Program-made: the position numbers and the translations under genes | Notes under the pieces: model-generated | Told to the model about the DNA's origin: nothing | Seen by the model: the letters and a program-made list of their open reading frames with translations, nothing else | Databases searched by the model: none | In this document: one piece after another, positions 9,401-18,251 of the stretch | Layout of the letters: the number at the start of each line of letters is the position of its first letter | Position numbering within the stretch: the stretch's first letter is position 1 | Assembly (NCBI GenBank): GCA_023398105.1 | Contig: JAEWST010000020.1 | Span: forward strand, 45,241-109,240 | From: Bacillota bacterium | GTDB taxonomy: Bacteria > Bacillota > Clostridia > Acetivibrionales > DSM-1351 | DNA: 64,000 bases | Direction of reading: 5' to 3'

Positions 9401-10729
9401 AAAGAGGTAAAGCATCAAAAGAAACACAGTAGTTTTGAAAAGATAGTATTTACAAAAGAAATGAAAGAAAAGCATACTATACTTGCACCGCAGATGTCAC
9501 CAATACATTTTCAATTTCTTGAACCTGCTTTCAGAACTGCAGGCTATAATATTGAAGTGTTGCCAGAGGTTAATACTGCTGCAATTGAGGATGGGCTAAA
9601 GTATGTTAATAATGATGCCTGCTATCCTACTATTATTGTAGTTGGTCAGATAATACATGCTTTAAAATCTGGTAAGTACGATTTGAACAATACTACTGTT
9701 TTAATAACACAGACTGGCGGAGGCTGCCGTGCAACAAATTATATAGGATTTTTGAGAAAAGCATTAGTAGAAGCTGGTATGCATCAAGTACCTGTTTTAT
9801 CTCTTAATGCATCGGGCTTGGAGAGCCAGCCTGGGTTTAAAATATCACTAAAGCTCCTTGATTTGGCTCTAAAGGCACTTGTCTATGGCGATCTGCTTAT
9901 GAGAGTTCTGTATAGAGTACGCCCATATGAAAAGATACCAGGCTCTGCTAATGAGCTTTATCAAAAGTGGGTTCAGGTATGTTTAGCTTCTATTCGTGAG
10001 AATAAAAGAGGCAGTTTTAAAAAGAACATTAAGAGTATCATAAAGGAATTTGATGAATTAGAGCTTAACGACATTGTCAAGCCAAGAGTTGGACTTGTTG
10101 GCGAGATTTTGGTTAAATTTCATCCTGATGCAAATAACAATGTAGTTGATGTTATAGAGGCAGAAGGTGCAGAGGCTGTAATGCCTGATTTGATTGACTT
10201 TTTCCTTTATTGTGCATATGATGCCAATTTTAAGTACAAAAGGTTATCGGGTACAATTAAAAGCTTGATAATTAATAACTCTGTTATAGCAGGTATTGAG
10301 TGGTATAGGCGTTATTTGAAAAGATACCTTAACAAAAGTAAAAGGTTTGAAGCTCCAAGCTCAATATATCATTTAGCTGATTGTGCTTCTGAAATACTTT
10401 CACTTGGAAACCAAACAGGAGAAGGCTGGTTCTTAACTGCGGAAATGATTGAACTTATAAAGAGCGGTGCTGGAAATATAGTTTGTATGCAGCCTTTTGC
10501 TTGTCTGCCAAACCATGTTACTGGTAAGGGCATGATAAAGGAGCTTCGCAGAAGATATCCGCAGTCTAATATAGTTGCTGTAGACTATGACCCAGGTGCA
10601 AGTGAAGTAAACCAATTGAACAGAATTAAGCTGATGCTGTCTGTAGCCTTTAAGAATATAAGAGGCGAGAAGGATGGGCATAAAGAAGAAACAGTTGAGG
10701 TGAAAGCAGAGGAAAAAAAGGCAGAGTAG
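6443..10729 (+). CDS. Acyl-CoA dehydratase activase fused to dehydratase-like subunits
   Basis: This 1428-residue protein has two tandem ASKHA ATPase modules. The first starts at about residue 5 (GLDVGSTTVKIV) and has its iron-sulfur Cys region in GTCAGGTGSF. The second starts at about residue 323 (GIDAGSTTTKAVL) and has EACSSGCGSF. Residues from about 620 carry RCKFCNNSC and a DUF2229-like region. The rest resembles the HgdA/HgdB (2-hydroxyglutaryl-CoA dehydratase) fold, with SFGCGLDAVTTDQ and GGGCRATNY. Related activases use ATP to push a low-potential electron into a 2-hydroxyacyl-CoA dehydratase. This long fused form is widespread in clostridia but its substrate is not established. It is probably transcribed alone, with a strong terminator downstream. 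Confidence 0.85.
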   Translation: MKKIYHVGLDVGSTTVKIVVIDNNNNILYSKYQRHYSDIRKTIFEVMDETCERFIQDECTVMITGSGGLLVSQWLDLDFIQEVIAGSEAVQKLIPKTDVAIELGGEDAKITYFRGGLEQRMNGTCAGGTGSFIDQMASLLQTDATGLNELAKGSRVIYPIAARCGVFAKTDIQPLLNEGAAKEDIAASVFQSVVNQTISGLACGKPIKGNIAFLGGPLYFLSELRKRFEITLNLKPEEVVFPENSQIFVAIGAALSSIECKLISFKELKDKLPRINTVSVHEVERLNPLFKDQMELDEFRARHSRASINTKSLTEYKGDCFFGIDAGSTTTKAVLINTEGELLYSYYGSNQGSPLNSSIKILKDIYSKLPQEARIVNSTVTGYGEGLIKAALRVDIGEIETIAHYKAADFFLPGVDFILDIGGQDMKCLKIKDGIIDSIMLNEACSSGCGSFIETFAKSLNSTVEEFAAQALLAEKPVDLGSRCTVFMNSRVKQAQKEGAQVGDISAGLSYSVVKNALLKVIKIRDPKDMGEKIIVQGGTFLNDAVLRSFEMISEREAIRPNIAGLMGAFGAALIAKERYDGNKSTLLTKENIGDFEYSTELQRCKFCNNSCLLTINQFNDGSRFVSGNRCERGAGIEINHEDVPDLYEFKYKRIFGYKQKNDIEYTRGTVGIPRVLNMYENYPFWFTFFNQLKFRVELSPRSSKKIYELGIETMPSESVCYPAKLVHGHIMSLINKKVNFIFYPCIPYEILEDEGADNHYNCPIVTSYPEVIKNNMDVLKNNNIKFFKPFLPYDNKGKLKIRLYEVLGKEFNISKSEIAAAVDKAWAEDENAKSDIRKKGEETLKYIRENGRKGIVLAGRPYHVDPEINHGIPQIIKSHGFAVFTEDSISHLGNTERPLRVVDQWKYHSRLYAAANVVSEYPELEMVQLNSFGCGLDAVTTDQVQEILKANDNIYTVLKIDEGNNLGAARIRIRSLVAAIEERDRKEVKHQKKHSSFEKIVFTKEMKEKHTILAPQMSPIHFQFLEPAFRTAGYNIEVLPEVNTAAIEDGLKYVNNDACYPTIIVVGQIIHALKSGKYDLNNTTVLITQTGGGCRATNYIGFLRKALVEAGMHQVPVLSLNASGLESQPGFKISLKLLDLALKALVYGDLLMRVLYRVRPYEKIPGSANELYQKWVQVCLASIRENKRGSFKKNIKSIIKEFDELELNDIVKPRVGLVGEILVKFHPDANNNVVDVIEAEGAEAVMPDLIDFFLYCAYDANFKYKRLSGTIKSLIINNSVIAGIEWYRRYLKRYLNKSKRFEAPSSIYHLADCASEILSLGNQTGEGWFLTAEMIELIKSGAGNIVCMQPFACLPNHVTGKGMIKELRRRYPQSNIVAVDYDPGASEVNQLNRIKLMLSVAFKNIRGEKDGHKEETVEVKAEEKKAE

Positions 10730-10844
10730 GGGAAGGTTGAAAGCTTGTACCGAGTATATACCATTTTTATTACGTTGTTTTGTAAGAACTAAAATATATT
10801 TGTACTTTGAAATTTTGAGTTACAAAAATAGATAGAAATTTTAG

Positions 10845-10875
10845 TACGCTGGCGAAAGCCAGCGTATGTTTTTTT
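10845..10875 (+). terminator. Rho-independent terminator after the dehydratase activase
   Basis: A perfect 9-bp stem TACGCTGGC/GCCAGCGTA closed by GAAA is followed by TGTTTTTTT. It lies 115 bp past the stop codon. Confidence 0.9.
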
Positions 10876-10952
10876 AAATCAAAATGGCTTTTAAACCTTA
10901 TTTCACTATAAAAAATATATGTATAACATTTACTAAATAGAGAGGCATACAT

Positions 10953-11328
10953 ATGGTAATGGGTAAAGGAATAGATAACATCACCAAAGATAATAATAAT
11001 AAAGAGGTGATGTTAGATGGTGATGATGGTTTATCTGCATCATTATCTAATGATGAAAGTGGATATCCTATGTATAATATTAAAGTTGAAAGAGGATTTT
11101 ATACAGTATATGAGTTAAAATGAGGGAAATCATAATGTAGCACATTTTCATGTGAAAAATGTTGATCATAGTGCTTCGTTATCAATTCCAGATGCAGATA
11201 TTATTGTTGGTGAACTACCATCTGATGATAAAAAGAAAATAGAATCTTGGGCATTAATGAATATGGATAAAATAGCTGAACTGTGGAACAAGTTTCATCC
11301 AGAGAAATTGGTTAAGTACAATTCATAA
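10953..11328 (+). pseudogene. Frameshifted DUF4160-like small protein
   Basis: The frame from the ATG at 10953 runs 56 codons to a TGA at 11121. A second frame that overlaps it then reads EGNHNVAHFHVKN and continues for about 65 residues to a stop at 11328. The HN.AHFHV motif followed by a short acidic tail (LWNKFHPEKLVKY) resembles DUF4160 proteins, toxin-antitoxin-like small proteins of unknown role. A one-base frameshift near 11120 would join both halves. No DUF2442 partner is seen next to it. It could be a real frameshift mutation or an assembly error. Confidence 0.55.
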
Positions 11329-11573
11329 AATAATCTATATCAATATATATAACTAATTACAAAACAATAAATGCTCAATTTTTATATGTCTACTGATGAA
11401 AATGAAAAACATGGGAGCACCGCTCACTACTTTTTAAATTAGTTTTGCGACACTCCCAAACATTCATATAGTTAGGAAAATTTAATCTGTCTTTCAAATA
11501 GCTATTAAATGTACTTGAGATTAAATTATGCCACAAGTACTGAACACAAATTAAATAAGCATGCTGATTTAAT

Positions 11574-13817
11574 TTATACACCTAAAGGCAGCTCAATAGT
11601 TGCCTTAAATAAATCTCCATCAATTTCAATATGGAAGCTTCCTCCTTGAAGTTCTGTCAGACTTTTAGCAATGGATAGTCCTAAACCTGAGCCTTCGCTG
11701 TGGCGGGAGGCATCGCCTCTTTTGAAGCGTTCCATAAGCTCCTCTTCATTAATATTCAGTTCGTAAGCAGAAATGTTTTTAATAACGATTTTTACATTAT
11801 CAGCAGTGGCAAATACGTCAATATACACTCTTGAGTTGGGTAAGGCATATTTGAAAACATTTGATAGTAAGTTTTCTATTACCCTCCACAGCAGTTTACC
11901 GTCAGCATAAACCAATAGCTTGGAGGAGGGCATATTTGTTTTGAAATTCAAGCCTGACACTTCAATTTTATCTGATAACTCTCCAAGACCTTGGGTTATT
12001 AAGGACACCGCATCTAGTTTTTCAAGGTTTACAGCTATACTGCCGCTACTTGCTTTTGCTGCCTCAAATAAGTCCTCAGTCAAGGCTTTAAGGCGTTGGG
12101 ATTTATTGTCAATTATACCTAAATACTTTTCAGCATTTTCAGAATGAAGCCCCTCATTTTTTAGCAAATCTACATAGGTTATTATGGAGGTCAACGGTGT
12201 TTTCAAGTCATGGGATACATTTGTAATTAGCTCTGCCTTCATACGCTCTGACTTAACCTGATTGCTAACAGCGTTTTTAAGACCATCAGCAATAGAGTTA
12301 ATTGTAACTGATAACTGCTTAAACTCAGGAATTCCTTCTACTGGTATGTTATAGGACAGCTCACCTGAACGAATTTTTTCTGCACCCTCGTAAATAGTTT
12401 TTAGAATTTTATAGTACTTCAGTATAAAGTAAAGTGATACCACATTAATGCCAACAATGCCGATAAAGCCCATTAAAACCCCTAAAGAGCCTGTAAGAAA
12501 CAGGAATATACATACAATAGTCAAAAAGGCATATGACCCGAAAATAAACACTAATCGTATGGCTATCGGGCTTGTATCATAAACAGAGGCGATTTTAGAG
12601 ATTATCTTTTTGGTTTTTAAAATACTCCATGTACAAATTTTATAAATAATAGTGTGGCTAATAACTTCATGTCTTTTTGCTCGTTTTGAAAGAATTGTTA
12701 CAAATAGTATCCCAATAAGAGTACCTAATGCAACTATCAGACCAAAACCTATGAAGAGAAGACTGCTATTTATATGTGTCATTTCCAGAATAAAGTAAGT
12801 ATAAAAATAGTATACCTGAATCATACATAGTATTATAGCTGCTGATGAAAGGACAAAAGCCCCATCAATATTAATATAATCAACAAAAATTAAATGAATC
12901 CCATCTTTATCTACACGTCGTCCTGAAGCATATATAATATAAAGCAAGCCAATGAAGAAAGCAACAAGTCCTATTAAAAGCAAGGCTAAACACATACGTC
13001 CTTCACTATAATCATGATTGTAGACAGCAAGTTCTTTTGCATACCTTGCTGGAGTGATTCCAAGATATACTACAGAGCTTTCAGGAAAATTTGAGGTGTC
13101 ATAATTGTGATTTATTGGATATGTAGAATTAATGCATTCAGAAGTAAGTACGAGATATGCTTCATGCTTTATATAAAAAGAATTGGTTGATTCTGTACTA
13201 AAGCTGGGCATATTACTAAAGGTTATTTTGTTATTGTCAACAACTGTATAGTGTATTCCATCTAGCTTTTTTAGATTTCCTATTTCTCTATAATAGTTCA
13301 CTATGCATTCATCAATATAGTCTGATTTTATATTTTTTATAGAGTCGTTATATTTTTCTATTACAGCCTGTATTTCTTTGTCTCTCTCCTGAGCTAAAGT
13401 TGTGAGCATTTTGTTGAATTCTATTTCATCAGAATATGGGCTATTTATATTCAAATTATCATTTCGTTCTTGAATTAGGCTAGTATACTTATCAGTAATT
13501 TCCTGAATTGCGTTTTCTCTGTCGTTAAGTATTTGATTCTTTCTATCCTTAATGTAGCTCTCATCTAAAGTAACATTAGTCCTAATATTTTCTTCACTTT
13601 TACAATTGAAGGCTACATTTGACACACGCCCGTAAGCATCACTAAATATATTTTTCAATTCTATACTTTCCTTAAAATCGGCATTTCGCAATGCAAGTTC
13701 TAAATAGGGTGCTTTTGTCACCCCATAGGCTATACTTATCATTCCTGCTGTACATAGCACTATTGCTAGTAATTTAAACCATACAGAAAATCTATATTTT
13801 TTCAATTTTGTATCCAA
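11574..13817 (-). CDS. Membrane sensor histidine kinase (HAMP-HisKA-HATPase)
   Basis: The 747-residue protein has a first membrane helix at about residues 13-33 and an extracytoplasmic region of roughly 240 residues with a Glu/Lys-rich coiled-coil stretch. Several membrane helices follow between about residues 275 and 450. After them come a HAMP-like linker, a HisKA domain with VSHDLKTPLTS (phosphoacceptor His536), an N box (ENLLSNVFKYA) and a G box (GSGLGLSIAKSL). It starts inside the end of the response regulator gene, overlapping by 26 bases, so the pair is translationally coupled. The signal is unknown; the domain layout recalls kinases linked to envelope stress. No terminator is obvious downstream. 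Confidence 0.9.
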   Translation of the reverse strand: MDTKLKKYRFSVWFKLLAIVLCTAGMISIAYGVTKAPYLELALRNADFKESIELKNIFSDAYGRVSNVAFNCKSEENIRTNVTLDESYIKDRKNQILNDRENAIQEITDKYTSLIQERNDNLNINSPYSDEIEFNKMLTTLAQERDKEIQAVIEKYNDSIKNIKSDYIDECIVNYYREIGNLKKLDGIHYTVVDNNKITFSNMPSFSTESTNSFYIKHEAYLVLTSECINSTYPINHNYDTSNFPESSVVYLGITPARYAKELAVYNHDYSEGRMCLALLLIGLVAFFIGLLYIIYASGRRVDKDGIHLIFVDYINIDGAFVLSSAAIILCMIQVYYFYTYFILEMTHINSSLLFIGFGLIVALGTLIGILFVTILSKRAKRHEVISHTIIYKICTWSILKTKKIISKIASVYDTSPIAIRLVFIFGSYAFLTIVCIFLFLTGSLGVLMGFIGIVGINVVSLYFILKYYKILKTIYEGAEKIRSGELSYNIPVEGIPEFKQLSVTINSIADGLKNAVSNQVKSERMKAELITNVSHDLKTPLTSIITYVDLLKNEGLHSENAEKYLGIIDNKSQRLKALTEDLFEAAKASSGSIAVNLEKLDAVSLITQGLGELSDKIEVSGLNFKTNMPSSKLLVYADGKLLWRVIENLLSNVFKYALPNSRVYIDVFATADNVKIVIKNISAYELNINEEELMERFKRGDASRHSEGSGLGLSIAKSLTELQGGSFHIEIDGDLFKATIELPLGV

Positions 13818-14478
13818 TACCCCACACCACCTTTAAATATTTTGGTTCCTTCGGATTGATTTCAATTTTCTCTCTAATTCTTCTTATATGTACTGCCACA
13901 GTATTCTCGGCTGAAAAGCTCTGTTCGTTCCAAACCTGTTCGTAAATCTGGTCAATAGAAAATACCTTTCCAGCATTTTCGCACAATAGCTTCAATATTT
14001 TATACTCAACAGGCGTGAGTTTTACCAGTTCATCATCTACTTTAACCTCTTTGGCATTATCGTCAATAATGAGCCCGCCCGTTTTGAATACTCCAGTTTG
14101 CTTTATAAAGCTACCTAGTGAAACATATCTTCTCAATAGTGACTTAACTCGGGCAATCAGCTCTAATGGATTGAAGGGTTTAGTTACATAGTCATCTGCC
14201 CCTAAGTTAAGACCGATAATTTTATCTGTGTCCTCAGACTTTGCACTAAGCATCAGAATTGGAATGTTGTATTTTTCCCTTATCTTTGTTGTAGCCCTTA
14301 TGCCATCCATTATCGGCATCATTATATCAATAATAAGCAATTGAATATCATTTCCTTCAAAAACCGATAAGGCTTCAATTCCATTGTATGCTTTAAAAAC
14401 TGTATACCCTTCGTTTTTTAGATATATTTCAATGGCATCTACAATATCTTTTTCATCATCACAAACAAGAATATTCAC
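13792..14478 (-). CDS. OmpR/PhoB-family response regulator
   Basis: The 228-residue protein has a receiver domain with the acidic pair DDE (residues 7-9), phospho-acceptor Asp51 (IIDIMMP), Ser78 and Lys100 (VTKPFNP). It is followed by a winged-helix DNA-binding domain (LTPVEYKILKLL, AVHIRRIREKIE). It is the first gene of a two-gene operon with the overlapping sensor kinase and would be phosphorylated by it. The ribosome site AGGTT (AACCT on the plus strand) precedes the ATG. Targets are unknown. Confidence 0.94.
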   Translation of the reverse strand: MNILVCDDEKDIVDAIEIYLKNEGYTVFKAYNGIEALSVFEGNDIQLLIIDIMMPIMDGIRATTKIREKYNIPILMLSAKSEDTDKIIGLNLGADDYVTKPFNPLELIARVKSLLRRYVSLGSFIKQTGVFKTGGLIIDDNAKEVKVDDELVKLTPVEYKILKLLCENAGKVFSIDQIYEQVWNEQSFSAENTVAVHIRRIREKIEINPKEPKYLKVVWGIGYKIEKI

Positions 14479-14719
14479 TATATAACCTCCAAAGCCCTAT
14501 TTGGCAAAAAAATCAGTAAAGCAACAGTTTTGAACCTTTGCTTTTTCTTTAGCTTTTAGCTTGAATTTGACAAGCTGTTTTTAAATACAACCAACATTAT
14601 ATCACACCCTATCTATCTGATTTTGTATACTGTAAAATTAAGTAATAACTAGTGCATGGGTTAATAATATCAGGTGAATATTACAGAATATTGAATAAAA
14701 TTCTTAAGATTTTCTTAAC

Positions 14720-14783
14720 TTATAACGAGGCAAGAAAATGTCCCCCACTTCTATAAGTGGCGGGCACTACTTTGGTTATGAGG
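14720..14783 (+). repeat. 64-bp element-end repeat, copy A (IS200/IS605-like hairpin)
   Basis: This segment is almost identical to the reverse complement of 31370-31433. It contains an imperfect palindrome centred on CCCACTTCTATAAGTGG, with flanking TTATAACGAGG and ACTTTGGTTAT in both copies. Subterminal hairpins of this kind mark the ends of IS200/IS605-type elements, which are transposed as single strands. No transposase gene lies nearby. The family assignment is from the hairpin alone. Confidence 0.55.
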
Positions 14784-14881
14784 CAACAGTACAGTTACTC
14801 AATGCAAATCTTGCACATATGGCTGACGTAATTAAAAGAGATTTGGGAAAAGATATTATGAATATAAATTCAAATAGTTAA
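14774..14881 (+). pseudogene. Glycerate-kinase fragment
   Basis: A 35-codon stretch reads GYEATVQLLNANLAHMADVIKRDLGKDI and then ends in MNINSNS and a stop. The segment resembles the internal D/EN L.H.A..I...LGKDI helix of GlxK-type glycerate kinases. There is no start codon, and the repeat at 14720-14783 abuts its left edge, so it looks like a remnant left by insertion or deletion at that repeat. Only about a tenth of the normal gene remains. Confidence 0.5.
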
Positions 14882-14896
14882 TTTAATTTTCTATAT

Positions 14897-14943
14897 AAAA
14901 AATATAGGAAACAATATTTTGAGTATTGCTTCCTATATTTTTT
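14897..14943 (+). terminator. Terminator behind the glycerate-kinase fragment
   Basis: A long stem, AAAATATAGGAAACAATA pairing with TATTGCTTCCTATATTTT, ends in a T run. It is symmetric enough to work in both directions. Confidence 0.75.
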
Positions 14944-15038
14944 ACTATTGAATCATTTTCAAAAAACATATAGTTCAGAATCTGAATTATATGCTCTCTA
15001 GCCTATAATTTGAAAGGGTATTTTATTCTGTTTAAAAC

Positions 15039-15236
15039 TTAAGTATAATCATAGTTTAAGTAATTCAAAATTGAATCTTTATTTTTAACTTGTATAACCG
15101 AAGTCCCTTTTAAAACAAGATGATGTCCACAGCATTCACATCTAAAAGTCAAATTGTTTAATTTCTCAACTTCTTCTTTGGGTAAATTTAACAGTACGCT
15201 ATTACACATGCAGCACTTAATGGTGTAGAATTTCAA
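15039..15236 (-). CDS. Small zinc-ribbon protein, unknown function
   Basis: The 65-residue product has two Cys pairs, CCMC (residues 7-10) and CECC (about 33-36), which together can hold one zinc ion, with a basic and hydrophobic tail. I chose the TTG start because GGGGG lies 10 bases upstream. A longer reading from a GTG at 15317 would have no ribosome site. Proteins of this size with paired CxxC are often nucleic-acid binding, but no specific family is recognised. It stands alone, between a mobile-element scar and spoIIP. Confidence 0.55.
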   Translation of the reverse strand: MKFYTIKCCMCNSVLLNLPKEEVEKLNNLTFRCECCGHHLVLKGTSVIQVKNKDSILNYLNYDYT

Positions 15237-15485
15237 TTTCTTTTGTCCCCCGTTTCTAAAATAAGAATATTCTTTAGTATAAATACAGTCACTAAACAAT
15301 TTTACAATATTTCCCACAATATGGTGTTTGTTTTTTTATGACTTATTCAAAATGAATTTTTTTTCCTTGTTTTAATATATGAATTTATATGTTAAAGAGT
15401 GTTATAAAAGCCTTAGTAATTCTAGGTTTGGCGTACACTAAAGAAGAATTTTTATATAAATAAACTTAGATGTTCGGGTATTTTA

Positions 15486-15550
15486 TAGAGGGGTGAGGAA
15501 AAAACAGGTCGTATTTGAGGTGGCTAATAGCTTTGCTAAGCAAATTTCTT
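15486..15550 (+). repeat. Intergenic motif, copy 1, upstream of spoIIP
   Basis: The segment carries AAACAGGTCGT and, 27-36 bases later, AAGCAAATTTCTT. The same two blocks in the same order recur at 18106-18155 upstream of lepA. The rest of the 505-bp gap between the zinc-ribbon gene and spoIIP is AT-rich with no ORF that I trust. Confidence 0.5.
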
Positions 15551-15823
15551 AAAAAGATTGTACAAGCTAGGTATATTTTTTAAGATAGTTGAATATATTT
15601 TTTTAGAAGATTTGTTTAATAGCAATGGAGAATGAAGAAAGACAAGTCTATCTGGAAAAATAACCTAATGCACACTTATGGAATTAGGAGATATTTATTT
15701 CTGTAAATACTGTAAATAAGCTACTTGACTAACTTTGTCAAGGTAGTTTGTGCAGCAAAGCATAGATTCTACAGTGATTTATAGTTTTAAATGAGGCAAA
15801 GAAGTATTTGTGGGAGGTAAAAT

Positions 15824-17113
15824 ATGAGGGATATTGTAAGATTTCAGAATGGTACTTCTATATACAACAGTTCAAATATAGGCAGTAGCAGAAAAAATGT
15901 AAACAAGCTACCTATAATTTTGTGTGCAACTGCTGGAGTTTTATTAGGAAGCATAGCTTTTAAGGTATCTATTTTGGGAATAAATAATACTGATACCAAT
16001 AATAGTACTAAGTATAAATTAGCAGCAGAAGCACTTAAAATTAAATCAGCAAATCACGAAACCATTGACAGATTTAATGATATTCTGTTCAGCTCCTTTG
16101 GAATTGACAGATATAATCCAATTACAATTCTTACAGCCAATTACCCATATTTTAAGATGTATTATAATAATGAGTATCAAGACTACCTTGTTCAAAAACA
16201 AATAGAATTAGAACAAAAGGCATTAGAAGAAAAGAAGATTCAAGAGGCTAAAGCCATAGCCTTAGAGGCAAATGCTCAAATTCAAGAAAATGTAGCAAAT
16301 ACAAGCTCAGATTCAAGCATTGATACATTTAAAGAGGTGTCAAGCAGTATAACCTATGAAGGTGATGTGGAAGATGAAGAAAAAGATACTGACTCCGTTA
16401 TCACAAGCGGCAAAATTAATATAATAAATCAAACAAAATATACTATTAATATTAATAAGCTATTAGCTGAACCTCTGAAGCTACCTAATAAAAAAGGTCC
16501 TCAAATATTGGTTTACCATACACATACAACGGAAAGCTTTTTAAAAAACCTTGATCAATTGACAATGAAGAATGTTGCAACAAGAACAACTGATTCAAAA
16601 TACAACGTAACTAGAGTAGGTGAAGCACTTATTAGCAATTTCAAAAAATACGATATTAATGTACTGCATGATACAACTATTCATGATAAAGATTATAATA
16701 GCTCCTATGTAAAATCCCTTAAAACTCTTACTAAATATGTGGATAAATATTCTTCTTTAAAGATGACAATAGACTTACACAGAGATGCAGTAAGCGGACA
16801 AAAGCTTCGAGTAGTTAAAAAAATAAATGGAAAAGATGTAGCTCAAATAATGTTTGTTATTGGTACTGATTCAAAGCTTTCAAATCCAAAATGGAAAGAG
16901 AATCTAAAGCTTGCATTAAAAATTCAGGCAAGATTAAATGAAGTATATCCTGGACTTGCAAAGCCCATATACATAAGTAAAAACAGATATAATCAGCATT
17001 TAACAAATGGCTCAGTTATAGTTGAAATAGGTGGAGATGGTAATACTATAGATGAATGTGTCAGAAGCACCAGCTATTTAGCAAGGGCAATAGATGATGT
17101 TCTATATAAATAA
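15824..17113 (+). CDS. spoIIP: Stage II sporulation protein P
   Basis: The 429-residue protein has an N-terminal membrane anchor (about residues 29-46), a charged coiled-coil-prone linker at about 120-190, and the SpoIIP catalytic domain. Family motifs seen are ILVYHTHTTESF, TIDLHRDAV and SVIVEIGGDGNTIDE. SpoIIP is the amidase and endopeptidase that, with SpoIID and SpoIIM, strips peptidoglycan during engulfment of the forespore. The GGGAGG site before the ATG supports the start. In many clostridia spoIIP lies immediately before lepA, as here with one small gene between. A sporulation sigma factor would be expected to drive it, but I could not identify its promoter. Confidence 0.93.
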   Translation: MRDIVRFQNGTSIYNSSNIGSSRKNVNKLPIILCATAGVLLGSIAFKVSILGINNTDTNNSTKYKLAAEALKIKSANHETIDRFNDILFSSFGIDRYNPITILTANYPYFKMYYNNEYQDYLVQKQIELEQKALEEKKIQEAKAIALEANAQIQENVANTSSDSSIDTFKEVSSSITYEGDVEDEEKDTDSVITSGKINIINQTKYTININKLLAEPLKLPNKKGPQILVYHTHTTESFLKNLDQLTMKNVATRTTDSKYNVTRVGEALISNFKKYDINVLHDTTIHDKDYNSSYVKSLKTLTKYVDKYSSLKMTIDLHRDAVSGQKLRVVKKINGKDVAQIMFVIGTDSKLSNPKWKENLKLALKIQARLNEVYPGLAKPIYISKNRYNQHLTNGSVIVEIGGDGNTIDECVRSTSYLARAIDDVLYK

Positions 17114-17643
17114 ATCACTCAAATTTCGCATATCTATCATCATACGTGGTTCATAGTGTGATAAAATCGACATCGTGTCGGTTCCCTTGCAAAAAACTTT
17201 GGGCTTGCTGAACAGTTGCAATCATGGAGGAATAGTGTATTTTTGATTTTTTAGCTCAAGCTTTGTTGCTGACATCTGCTTATAGCCTTTTAAAATTAAA
17301 TATGCGAAGTTTTAGTTATTAAACTTACACGTATTTATTGACTAAAAACACTCTGCTTTGTCAAAGATATAAATAACTCAATTTTTTTAACGTATAGGAA
17401 TTTATATATTTTGGATTCGTCTTAGAGCTTGGTATTATTGGAATTAAGGCTGACACTAAAATTCACCAAACAGCAAATTTCCATAGAGATATCCGTTGGG
17501 ACACAAGAAAATTCGGCTAGCACTAAAGAGCTGAGCGAAGGGAAGCCTATTGAATTCATAGAATTATTACTGTAATACATGATGAGAAAGTTGAAGTATT
17601 GTATATTTGCATCTTTTCACTGTTGCGGCTTATGGAGGTTGTT
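17114..17643. other. Gene-free gap downstream of spoIIP
   Basis: No convincing gene. The gap has a small stem CGACATCGTGTCGG near 17169 and an isolated GGAGG near 17230 with no usable frame behind it. Nothing else is recognised. Confidence 0.5.
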
Positions 17644-17922
17644 TTGGCTAGAAAAATCAGATTGAGACAGCAAAGAATTTATAAATTCAAGATATTATTT
17701 GTATTTGTTTTATTTTTGGCGATGCTATTCTCGGGCTTACTGGTGGTAGATTTAAATAAAAGTTATATTATGTACGGTGCTCCTCGTATTGAAATATTTC
17801 AAATAGAAATGCTTGACAATGATATTTGTCAAGTTAATATGCTAAATAGCAGTTTCAATCTAAATTTGAAATATATAAAAAGGGATATAAATAACATTAA
17901 GACTTATTTTAATATAAATTAA
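17644..17922 (+). CDS. Small single-pass membrane protein, unknown
   Basis: The 92-residue product has a basic N-terminus (ARKIRLRQQRIYKFK), one strong membrane helix (ILFVFVLFLAMLFSGLLVV) and a short extracytoplasmic tail of about 55 residues. I chose the TTG start because GGAGG lies five bases upstream; the upstream in-frame ATGs have no such site. N-in, C-out topology follows from the charge bias. It sits between spoIIP and lepA, which hints at a sporulation-linked role, but no family is recognised. Confidence 0.6.
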   Translation: MARKIRLRQQRIYKFKILFVFVLFLAMLFSGLLVVDLNKSYIMYGAPRIEIFQIEMLDNDICQVNMLNSSFNLNLKYIKRDINNIKTYFNIN

Positions 17923-18031
17923 TTAGCTTTGCTATTGGGATGAGTATTTTAACAGGGTTTGCTCAACTATTTGAAAAGCAACAGGAAGTGGGTTTTAGTT
18001 TAGATTGAGACAGAAGGAGCTATTATTTTTC

Positions 18032-18073
18032 AAAAAGGCTTGGTCTTTATTTTTTTTGGCTATAGCCTTTTTT
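18032..18073 (+). terminator. Terminator between the small membrane protein and lepA
   Basis: AAAAAGGCT pairs with AGCCTTTTTT across a long T-rich loop and ends in a T run. Confidence 0.55.
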
Positions 18074-18105
18074 AGATTAAAAATTTATATATTCAAGGAT
18101 AGGCA

Positions 18106-18155
18106 TAGAGTTGGTGCGGAGTAAACAGGTCGTGATTGGTCGAAGCAAATTTCTT
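18106..18155 (+). repeat. Intergenic motif, copy 2, upstream of lepA
   Basis: AAACAGGTCGT followed by AAGCAAATTTCTT matches the segment upstream of spoIIP, with a shorter spacer. A lone TAGCAAATTTCTTAAAAA also occurs just upstream of hisS near 3030. Confidence 0.5.
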
Positions 18156-18251
18156 GGAATATCTATATTGCACCTTTATAATGGTATGGTATAATTAAAT
18201 GCGCAGTAAAAGCTACTGTATGATTTTAATTGAGCGTGTGGAGGTTAACGA

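Noticed and set aside
17169..17250. Riboswitch in the gap after spoIIP
   Set aside because: There are small stems only, with no known conserved core and no gene placed to be controlled.
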